This document shows, in pieces, positions 55,275 to 62,920 of a stretch of 64,000 nucleotides of DNA; position 1 is the first letter of the stretch; every line of letters starts with the position of its first letter. Location: positions 2,983,001-3,047,000 of the forward strand of contig NZ_CP151979.1 of NCBI RefSeq assembly GCF_038593265.1, in the 5' to 3' direction. This stretch comes from Ureibacillus sp. FSL W7-1570 (lineage in GTDB: Bacteria > Bacillota > Bacilli > Bacillales_A > Planococcaceae). Below the pieces are notes generated by a model, which had not been told where the DNA came from, made no database searches, and saw only the letters and a list, made by a program, of their open reading frames with translations. Both the position numbers and the translations under genes were made by a program.

Positions 55275-56561
55275 TTGAAAATATGTACCATTGGCTTGGG
55301 ATATATAGGATTACCTACTTCCATCATGTTCGCAAAACATAATGTTGAAGTAATAGGTGTAGATATAAAAGAAGAAGTTATTAATTTGTTAAATCAGGGT
55401 GTAATCCATATAGAAGAACCAGGCTTACAAGAAGCATTAAATGAAGTAATTGAAAAAGGCACTTTTAGGGCAAGTATAAAACCTGAAAAGGCAGATGCTT
55501 TTATTATTGCTGTTCCTACGCCAAATAATGATGACACTTATAAATCTTGTGATCTTACTTATGTATTAGGTGCAGTAAAATCAATTATCCCCTATTTAGA
55601 AAAAGGAAATGTAGTAATTGTTGAATCGACGATTGCGCCTAGAACAATGGATGATTATGTAAAACCATTAGTTGAAGAAAATGGTTTTACAATCGGAGAA
55701 GATATTTTCCTAGTACATTGTCCGGAACGTGTATTGCCAGGACAAATCTTACATGAACTAGTTCATAATAATCGAATTGTTGGGGGAATTACACCTCAAT
55801 GTACTGATGCTGGTGCTAAAGTATACAGTACTTTTGTTAAAGGAGAAATCATAAAAACTGACGCTAAAACTGCAGAAATGTCAAAGTTGATGGAAAATAC
55901 ATTTAGAGATGTCAATATTGCGTTGGCTAATGAACTGGCGAAGATTTCAAATGAACTTGGAATTAATGCATTAGAAGTAATTCAAATGGCGAATAAGCAT
56001 CCACGTGTGAATTTGCATAGCCCTGGTCCTGGAGTTGGCGGACATTGTTTAGCGGTTGATCCGTATTTTATTGTTTCAAAGGCACCTGAAACGGCAAAAC
56101 TAATTAATTTATCTCGAGAGATTAATAATTCGATGCCGGGCTATGTGATTGAAAATGTTAATAAAATAATGCAAACGATAAATGGAAAGAAAATTTCAGT
56201 ATTAGGACTAGCTTATAAAGGTAATGTTGACGATATTCGAGAAAGTCCCGCAATGGATATTTATCATGAGTTGTTAAACCAAGGGAATTACGAAGTTTGC
56301 GCATTTGATCCGCATGTTAAAGCTGATTTTGTATGTAAGAACCTTTCAGAAGCACTTTATGAATCAGACTTAATGCTTGTATTAACGAATCATAATGAAT
56401 TTAAAGTACTTGATAATGAATTGATAAAAAATATGAATCATCAAATTATTTTTGATACGGTTAATATTGTTGATAGTTCATGTTTGGATGAAGAAATTGA
56501 ATATTATAATTATGGAAATTTATTCGAATTTGAACAAAGAAAACAATTGGTGGAAAAATAA
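55275..56561 (+). CDS. wecC: UDP-N-acetyl-D-mannosamine dehydrogenase
   Basis: A 428-residue UDP-sugar dehydrogenase: NAD site TIGLGYIGLPTSIMFAKHNV, VIVESTIAPRTMDDYVKP, EMSKLMENTFRDVNIALANE and the catalytic-cysteine stretch PGPGVGGHCLAVDPYFI. The V-G-G-H-C form and overall sequence fit WecC-type (UDP-ManNAc to UDP-ManNAcA) rather than UDP-glucose dehydrogenase. It would provide an acidic sugar for the polymer. No UDP-GlcNAc 2-epimerase is seen in the window. TTG start at 55275 after AAAGGAAAG. Ends the locus with a terminator. Confidence 0.85.
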   Translation: MKICTIGLGYIGLPTSIMFAKHNVEVIGVDIKEEVINLLNQGVIHIEEPGLQEALNEVIEKGTFRASIKPEKADAFIIAVPTPNNDDTYKSCDLTYVLGAVKSIIPYLEKGNVVIVESTIAPRTMDDYVKPLVEENGFTIGEDIFLVHCPERVLPGQILHELVHNNRIVGGITPQCTDAGAKVYSTFVKGEIIKTDAKTAEMSKLMENTFRDVNIALANELAKISNELGINALEVIQMANKHPRVNLHSPGPGVGGHCLAVDPYFIVSKAPETAKLINLSREINNSMPGYVIENVNKIMQTINGKKISVLGLAYKGNVDDIRESPAMDIYHELLNQGNYEVCAFDPHVKADFVCKNLSEALYESDLMLVLTNHNEFKVLDNELIKNMNHQIIFDTVNIVDSSCLDEEIEYYNYGNLFEFEQRKQLVEK

Positions 56562-56576
56562 TTTTGTAACAATCAA

Positions 56577-56622
56577 AGTAGTACAAACCATAAGTGAAGG
56601 TTTGTGCTACTATTTTTGTTGA
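56577..56622 (+). terminator. Terminator of the glycan locus
   Basis: AGTAGTACAAACC (56577-56589) pairs with GGTTTGTGCTACT (56599-56611), then ATTTTTG. Stem sequence is nearly the same as the copZ terminator. Confidence 0.88.
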
Positions 56623-56837
56623 ATATTTTAAGCAATGACTATAAAGCATATATGGTGTAGGTTTTTAATTTTACTCTTATATAGGATAATAAGTTATTTA
56701 TTGAAATTTTTAGAAAATTAAGTATAATGATAATTGATGGACTGATTGAATATAATGGAGGTGAAAATAGAATATCGAAGTAACCATATCAATGATTAAA
56801 ATCAACCATCTTTTGAAGCTGAAAAAGGAGGAATAAA

Positions 56838-57200
56838 GTGATGATGTTGATTCCAGAAGAAAGAATGAATATCATTAATGAAGTTTTGAGGCTATCAAAG
56901 GAGAGGGATTATTATTGGGAGATTTTGAAAAATGAAAAACATGTGATTCCACCTGATACAAGAGAGCAATGTTTGGAAGCTATAGATGAATATAAAACAA
57001 GGATTTTTGAGTATCTGGCATCTTTGAATCGTGAGGATTTATTGTTTATTATGGAGTTGGTAAATATTGTTGAGAAAACATTGGATCTCGAGATGCTTGA
57101 TGACTATATTCCGAACGAAGTCATTGCGCAGTTGCTATCTGTTCTTGGAGATTTCCGTACATATTTAGAAAAAGGCCTTGAAAAAATCTTAGTAAACTAG
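56838..57200 (+). CDS. Small helical protein of unknown function
   Basis: A 120-residue acidic, mostly helical protein (MMMLIPEERMNIINEVLRLS...FRTYLEKGLEKILVN). GTG at 56838 follows AAAGGAGG by seven bases, an excellent start. No membrane segment or cysteine motif. I recognise no family. It stands between the glycan locus and the Cas12f-like gene with its own likely promoter, and a terminator follows at 57457. Whether it is functionally linked to the CRISPR unit is unknown. Confidence 0.65.
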   Translation: MMMLIPEERMNIINEVLRLSKERDYYWEILKNEKHVIPPDTREQCLEAIDEYKTRIFEYLASLNREDLLFIMELVNIVEKTLDLEMLDDYIPNEVIAQLLSVLGDFRTYLEKGLEKILVN

Positions 57201-57636
57201 CAATTTTTCATGCATTGGATGGAGTGCAAATTTATTATGGCATTTCAATAAGATTTCGACATTCATACATAATATCATTGAAGCTACTGAATACCGGGAG
57301 CAGAGAAGCCGGGTGTAGTAACCTCACTAGATAAATTTTATTCTAACGGTTAATGCACCTTTTGAGAAACACAAATAGTGAATAGGAAAATCAAAAGTGA
57401 ATGGCAGTGTTTCAATTGCTCTTGACGATATGACATTTGAAAAGAAAACATGGATGCCGCCTTCCAAAACAGAGGCGGTTTTTTCGTAAGATGAGAAAAT
57501 ATGAAGAATCTAAAATGTAAAGTCAAATAAGTCCTTTATAAAAGTTTAAAAAATAGATTATGTGTTTTCTACAATTAAAAATAGACTGAACAAAGAATTT
57601 GATGGATAATTATGTAAGGATGGATCAAAGTTTGGG
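57201..57636. other. Intergenic region upstream of the Cas12f-like gene
   Basis: Contains a terminator (57457-57485) and about 150 bp of AT-rich DNA (57490-57636) that should hold the promoter of the nuclease gene. A short frame is visible near 57395-57470 (NEWQCFNCS-like) but without support. Confidence 0.4.
57457..57485 (+). terminator. Terminator upstream of the Cas12f-like gene
   Basis: CCGCCT pairs with AGGCGG across a ten-base loop, followed by TTTTTT. Confidence 0.75.
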
Positions 57637-59064
57637 GTGAAACGATTGATTTCTACACGGAAATTAAAACTGGCAATCGTATCAGACAACAAAAATGAAG
57701 CCTATTCCTTTATCCGCAACGAAAACAGAAACCAAAATCGGGCCTTGAATGTTGCTTATAACCATCTCTACTTTGAATATATCGCTCAACAAAAAATCAA
57801 ACAGAGCGATCAAGACTACCATGAACACCTGGAAAAGTACAAGACACGAGCAAAAGAAAAGTTCGATAATCTTATTAAATTAAAAGAATCGGCTGCAGAT
57901 GAGAAAAAGATTGAAAAGGCCCAAAAAGATTATGAAAAAGCGCAAGAAAAAGTATACAAAATCGAAAGGGAATACAATCAAAAGGCGGCAAAAATCTACC
58001 AGGAAGCGGTAGGGTTAGCGAAACAAACACGCGTTAGGAAGGTAATTGAACGCGAATTCGATTTGCATTATGACACGTTGGATCGTATTACAAGCAAGGT
58101 GGTTTCCGATTTCAACACAGATTGCAAGATGGGATTATTAAGCGGTGAACGGAGCCTGCGCAATTACAGAAATACGAATCCTTTGATGGTCCGTGCGAGA
58201 AGCATGAAGTTGTATGAGGAAAACGGTGATTTTTATATCAAATGGGTGAAAGGGATAACGTTTAAAATCATCCTTTCCAGAGGCAGTAAGCAAAAGGCGA
58301 ACATCAACGAATTGAAATCGATGTTATCCCGAATCATTGAAGGTACTTATAAAATGTGCGATAGTAGCATTAGCGCTGGCAAAGATTTAATTTTGATTCT
58401 ATCAGTCAATATTCCTGTAAACAAAGAACACACATTCATTCCGGGCCGTATCGTTGGGGTGGATTTGGGGTTGAAAATTCCGGCTTACGTTTCATTAAAT
58501 GATGTTCCGTATATTCGACGAGGAATAGGTAGTATTGACGACTTTTTAAAAGTTCGTACAAAATTGCAGAGCCAACGCAGACGACTACAGAAAGCATTGC
58601 AAAGTACTCGAGGTGGGAAAGGCCGAGAGCGTAAATTGAAAGCATTGGAACGGTTAAAAGAAAGAGAGAAGAACTTTGTTAATACCTATAACCATTTTCT
58701 GAGCAAAAAGATTGTGGAATTTGCGGTAAAACACCATGCGGGCATCATTCACATGGAAGAATTGAAACTAGACCGTTTGAAACACAAATCATTGTTGCGG
58801 AATTGGTCTTATTATCAGTTGCAGAACATGGTGGAATACAAAGCGGAAAGAGAAGGGATAGCGGTTTATTACGTGGATTCCTCTTACACTTCCCAAAGAT
58901 GTAGTCAATGTGGGAGCTTAGAAGAAGGGCAACGAGTGGATCAAGAAACATTTATCTGCAAGAATTGCGGATTTAAAACCAATGCGGATTACAATGCGAG
59001 TCAGAATATCGCCAAAGCTGAACCGTTGAACATTGAAAAGAGAAAAGAAGAAGCAGAAGTTTAG
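57637..59064 (+). CDS. cas12f: Compact Cas12f-like (type V-F) RNA-guided nuclease
   Basis: A 475-residue RuvC nuclease encoded 309 bp upstream of, and in line with, a CRISPR array. RuvC-I is RIVGVDLGLKIPAYVS (Asp 276), RuvC-II is GIIHMEELKLDRL (Glu 374), RuvC-III is TNADYNASQNIAK (Asp 451), and a zinc ribbon CSQC...CKNC (Cys 422, 425, 441, 444) lies between the last two. The STRGGKGRERKLKALERLKE helix and the NWSYYQLQNMVEYKAEREGI segment resemble published Cas12f proteins such as AsCas12f1 (comparison from memory). The N-terminal half contains a long charged coiled coil (about 60-120). TnpB proteins are usually shorter and lack a CRISPR array, so a type V-F effector is favoured. GTG 57637 is the longest start; TTG 57646 has the better ribosome-binding site (GGGGTGA). 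Confidence 0.82.
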   Translation: MKRLISTRKLKLAIVSDNKNEAYSFIRNENRNQNRALNVAYNHLYFEYIAQQKIKQSDQDYHEHLEKYKTRAKEKFDNLIKLKESAADEKKIEKAQKDYEKAQEKVYKIEREYNQKAAKIYQEAVGLAKQTRVRKVIEREFDLHYDTLDRITSKVVSDFNTDCKMGLLSGERSLRNYRNTNPLMVRARSMKLYEENGDFYIKWVKGITFKIILSRGSKQKANINELKSMLSRIIEGTYKMCDSSISAGKDLILILSVNIPVNKEHTFIPGRIVGVDLGLKIPAYVSLNDVPYIRRGIGSIDDFLKVRTKLQSQRRRLQKALQSTRGGKGRERKLKALERLKEREKNFVNTYNHFLSKKIVEFAVKHHAGIIHMEELKLDRLKHKSLLRNWSYYQLQNMVEYKAEREGIAVYYVDSSYTSQRCSQCGSLEEGQRVDQETFICKNCGFKTNADYNASQNIAKAEPLNIEKRKEEAEV

Positions 59065-59222
59065 ACAGCAATAATGGAGAAATCCGTTATTTGCTCGGTC
59101 GTATTTCCGGCCGTAGGGGGAGGGCAGGCATTGGGAAAGAGCCGTTACTACCACTCCCCAAAGGGTTAAGCCTTAGTGTTGTGTTACCGCTAAGGCAATC
59201 CACGCTAAAAATGCAATATGTG
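59065..59222 (+). ncRNA. Candidate tracrRNA with a two-part anti-repeat
   Basis: Directly after the nuclease gene come stacked structures: a 9-bp hairpin with GAAA loop (59070-59091), a long-range stem GGGGAG/CTCCCC (59117-59122 with 59154-59159) and CCTTAG/CTAAGG (59171-59176 with 59190-59195). Immediately 3' is CAATCCACGC (59196-59205), complementary to GCGTGGATTG of the CRISPR repeat, and then ATGCAA (59211-59216), complementary to the repeat's TTGCAT. Two separate repeat:anti-repeat helices and a 5' structured scaffold are the architecture of Cas12f tracrRNAs. Ends of the transcript are inferred. Confidence 0.8.
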
Positions 59223-59373
59223 GTGCTAATGTGAAGTGAACATGATTTTACTGGAAGATTAGCACCGAAAACCGAACATATTAAGTTGAGGTTTATAAGT
59301 AATTCATCATTACTTATATGTAAATGTTTGTTAATTAAATATTAAAATTAACTATTTTTTGATGAAAATGGCA
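59223..59373. promoter_or_regulatory. CRISPR leader region
   Basis: AT-rich sequence between the anti-repeat and the first repeat. GGTGCTAAT (59222-59230) pairs with ATTAGCACC (59258-59266), a 9-bp stem that could end the tracrRNA. AAGTAAT and ATTACTT (59297-59315) form a second hairpin. The last 50 bp before the first repeat, with TATTAAAAT, probably contain the array promoter. Confidence 0.5.
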
Positions 59374-61264
59374 GTTGCATTACATGTAATTGCGTGGATT
59401 GAAATAACCGTAGTGGTAGATTTTTCAAACATACACTCTGTTGCATTACATGTAATTGCGTGGATTGAAATAAAGGTGCGAATGGAATCACTTATAGGTA
59501 ATTCAGTTGCATTACATGTAATTGCGTGGATTGAAATCCCAAGGGGGGATTAATTTCGCCCTTTGGCATGGGTTGCATTACATGTAATTGCGTGGATTGA
59601 AATTTTTTCCAGCGCCTGTATTTGAGCTTCCAAATCTGTTGCATTACATGTAATTGCGTGGATTGAAATAACGATAAAAAACGCTTGACGTCTTAGCTGT
59701 ATCGTTGCATTACATGTAATTGCGTGGATTGAAATACATGGATACTCTCGATTCAAAAAAATATCAAAGTTGCATTACATGTAATTGCGTGGATTGAAAT
59801 AGCTAATGCGCCAACTATTATCACAGCTGGTATTACGTTGCATTACATGTAATTGCGTGGATTGAAATAGTCGTTAAGAAATGGACAGGAACTTACAAAC
59901 TGTTGCATTACATGTAATTGCGTGGATTGAAATAATAGGTGTACGTGCTGGGGTTGGCCATGCAACAATGTTGCATTACATGTAATTGCGTGGATTGAAA
60001 TGCTATTTTTAAGTTTTAAATTTTCATTTTCCGGAGTTGCATTACATGTAATTGCGTGGATTGAAATACAATAATCACCCCCATAAATTAGTACCAAGTA
60101 CCGTTGCATTACATGTAATTGCGTGGATTGAAATATTAAAAGTAGTACCATGTTTAATTGTATAAACAGTTGCATTACATGTAATTGCGTGGATTGAAAT
60201 AGTGTCGTACAAGCTTCGAAGGTATTCATTTTGCACGTTGCATTACATGTAATTGCGTGGATTGAAATTGGCATAATGAACAAATAAATCTATATACTCA
60301 AAATGTTGCATTACATGTAATTGCGTGGATTGAAATCATTTCTTTGCGCATATCTCTTAATGTTAAGCCGGTTGCATTACATGTAATTGCGTGGATTGAA
60401 ATTCCGGTTCGGTAGATTTTAAAATTGATTTTGAAGTTGCATTACATGTAATTGCGTGGATTGAAATTTTCAATTCTAGAAATTCATTTTTTGTGTCAAC
60501 TGTTGCATTACATGTAATTGCGTGGATTGAAATTCCAAATCTCACTTTCTACTAATTTACGAGAAATGTTGCATTACATGTAATTGCGTGGATTGAAATG
60601 ATATGGTCACAAATATTACATTTCGCAAAATAAGCGTTGCATTACATGTAATTGCGTGGATTGAAATCATCTTTTGTCGTTGTGACATCGCATTCAGCGC
60701 GTTGCATTACATGTAATTGCGTGGATTGAAATGGCTTTTGAAACATACCCAAGTGACGAAAAAAAAGTTGCATTACATGTAATTGCGTGGATTGAAATAG
60801 CAACTTTACGTGTGTAAAATGCGATCGCTTCTGTGTTGCATTACATGTAATTGCGTGGATTGAAATTTTAATCGCATTTGGCCGTCGTTTAGCATTGAGG
60901 CGTTGCATTACATGTAATTGCGTGGATTGAAATACTAAATCCGTACCATTTACCACGCCGTTTTTGATGTTGCATTACATGTAATTGCGTGGATTGAAAT
61001 TGTAGTGTTTGTATCGTTCATAACATACGTGTATGTTGCATTACATGTAATTGCGTGGATTGAAATCAGCTTTTTCAGTAAATTTGGCATAACGTCTACG
61101 TTGCATTACATGTAATTGCGTGGATTGAAATATTTTTCCAAACAAATCGGCGCCAACAATGACTACGTTGCATTACATGTAATTGCGTGGATTGAAATAT
61201 GAGAACCTCGAACATCATTTCGCGAACCTCTAGTTGCATTACATGTAATTGCGTGGATTGAAAT
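59374..61264 (+). CRISPR. CRISPR array, 29 identical 32-bp repeats
   Basis: The repeat starts GTTGCATTACATGTAATTGC and ends GTGGATTGAAAT; it contains the palindrome ATTACATGTAAT. I located 29 copies, starting at 59374, 59440, 59506, 59572, 59638, 59704 and so on to 61233, with no base difference noticed. The 28 spacers are 33-36 bp and all different. Repeats are transcribed in the + direction, since the anti-repeat is on the + strand, giving the repeat-then-spacer order of type V guides. A 29th, incomplete spacer may follow the last repeat before the IS66 fragment. Confidence 0.98.
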
Positions 61265-61291
61265 ATTCCACCCTTTTCGATATTTTTGAAA

Positions 61292-62228
61292 TATAAAGGA
61301 ATGGCATCGTTATGGTTTACTAACCAATGATAAAAACCTATCAAACTGGGTGATTCGCACGGCAGAAGATTGGCTTCTTCCATTATATAATCGAATGAAA
61401 GAAACCCTCATGAAAAAATCAATTCTTCATGTCGATGAAACCTATGCCCAAGTATTGAACCGCTCAGATGGAAAGCCAGCTCAATCTAAAGCTTACAACT
61501 GGGTGTTCCGTAGCGTTGCTTCCCAAGGACCGGCAATTGTTCTGTTCCATAGTGCTTTATCCCGTAGTCGGGAAATTTTGACTGACTTTATGAAAGGCTT
61601 TAAAGGGACGATTATCTGCGATGGATATTCTGCATACCATGATGTACCAAATATTCATTTTGCCAACTGCTGGGCTCATGTTCGTCGATACTGGTTAAAA
61701 GCCGAAAGTAAAAATGGACGGATTGGTGTCGATTATTGTGATCGACTTTACCGCCTAGAACGGAAATTTAAGAAACTTCGGCCGAGCGAACGGAGAAAAG
61801 CTAGACAAAAAGAGTCCAAACCTATTGTCGAGGCATTTTTCAAATGGATTGAAGAATCTCCTTTCTATGGGAAGAATGCCCTTGCCAAAGCTGCGGAGTA
61901 TACATTGAAGCACGCCGAAGGTCTAAAAGCTTTTCTGTATGATGGGCGCATTGAAATGGATAACAATCCAGCTGAAAATGCGATTCGCCCAAATGTCATT
62001 GGACGTAAAAATTGGCTGTTTTCCGTCAGTGAATCGGGAGCCGATGCGAATGCCATCTGTTTAAGCTTGGCTGAAACGGCAAAAGCGAATGGCATTGATT
62101 TTTATCAATACCTAGTGAAAGTATTGTCGGAACTCCCAAGTTTACCAATCCATCAACAGCCAAAAATATTAGATTGCTATCTACCATGGTCGAAAACCAT
62201 TCGTGAATCATGTGCAATAGCAAAATAG
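61292..62228 (+). pseudogene. IS66-family TnpC, 5'-truncated
   Basis: The frame enters without a start as KEWHRYGLLTNDKNLSNWVI and continues with the DDE core: LHVDETYAQVLNRSDGKPAQ (D), ICDGYSAYHDVPNIHF (D) and IEMDNNPAENAIRPNVIGRK (E), ending LPWSKTIRESCAIAK. The coiled coil and zinc finger are missing, as are tnpA and tnpB. The cut is about 27 bp after the last CRISPR repeat. It is a different IS66 subgroup from the complete element at 24866. It has truncated or capped the array's distal end. Confidence 0.88.
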
Positions 62229-62262
62229 CCCTCAATCCGAAAAACTTGGGATTGTAGGGCTA
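62226..62262. terminator. Hairpin after the IS66 fragment
   Basis: TAGCCCT...AATCC pairs with GGGATT...AGGGCTA around a nine-base loop. A second, weaker hairpin with a T-run (GTGCGTACC...GGGTGCGCATTTTTT) lies at 62270-62297. Confidence 0.6.
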
Positions 62263-62328
62263 TTCGTTGTGCGTACCAGAAGGGTGCGCATTTTTTATTT
62301 ATCTCCTATATTTCGGGCTTACAGTAAG

Positions 62329-62793
62329 TTAACTCCCTCCCCCCTCCAACGTACAAACATAAACCGGGAATTTCACATACTCCTTCATCAGTTCCCGGAA
62401 TGTGCTTGTCCGTTTTGTTTCCGTATTGTAGACTCCCATATCCATCATCTTGTTGTAAGCATCGATCACTTTCCGCACTTTTTCCCCAAAAAGTTGGTAG
62501 TGGAGGAAGGCGGCTTCTTCCGGGGTTTTGGTAAAGTAAAAATCGTAGAGATGGCCGTTCCGTTGAATGGCATATAATTTGATTGGCCGCATTTGCAATA
62601 CATCCCGTCTTTTTATTTCCTGAAATTTCTCATATTCTTCCGGGGTCAATTCGATTTCGTAGAGCTTTTCGATCTTGTCCTCCAATGTGACTTTCTTTTT
62701 CTGCAACGCATAGTAAATGAAATGGGCGATGTAAGGTTCATCATATATGAGGGCATCGTGAAATAGGGAAGCAACCGTTCCTTGTTTTGTCAT
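62329..62793 (-). CDS. Phage/plasmid-type protein of unknown function
   Basis: A 154-residue soluble protein beginning MTKQGTVASLFHDALIYDEP. The ATG at 62793 follows GGGAGG by six bases, so I reject the longer frame that runs on to 63087. Sequence features are an N-terminal helical part (YIAHFIYYALQKKKVTLEDK) and a mixed C-terminal part (NGHLYDFYFTKTPEEAAFLH). It follows the DnaB-type helicase gene in the same direction after about 130 bp, so the two are probably co-transcribed parts of a prophage or plasmid-like replication module. I recognise no family. Confidence 0.75.
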   Translation of the reverse strand: MTKQGTVASLFHDALIYDEPYIAHFIYYALQKKKVTLEDKIEKLYEIELTPEEYEKFQEIKRRDVLQMRPIKLYAIQRNGHLYDFYFTKTPEEAAFLHYQLFGEKVRKVIDAYNKMMDMGVYNTETKRTSTFRELMKEYVKFPVYVCTLEGGGS

Positions 62794-62920
62794 GTCCACC
62801 TCCCCAGTCTTTGTTTCCCCGTCAATTTCACGCGGTGTTTCTATTTGAGTTCCACGTCTCTTCCAAAATCCAGGCTTCCAATGGGAAGGGCGGCAGTAAT
62901 TCCTCACGATTTCCCAAAAT

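Noticed and set aside
57637-59064. Interpretation as an ordinary IS605 TnpB
   Set aside because: RuvC and zinc motifs are shared, but the anti-repeat RNA and long array directly downstream, and the resemblance of the C-terminal half to Cas12f, favour a type V-F effector. No IS605 ends or tnpA were seen. The alternative is not fully excluded.
59359-59553. Open frame reading repeated VALHVIAWIEI peptides
   Set aside because: It is the translation of CRISPR repeats, whose 66-bp period keeps a frame open; the same applies to the leftward frames with SIHAITCNAT at 59550-61383.
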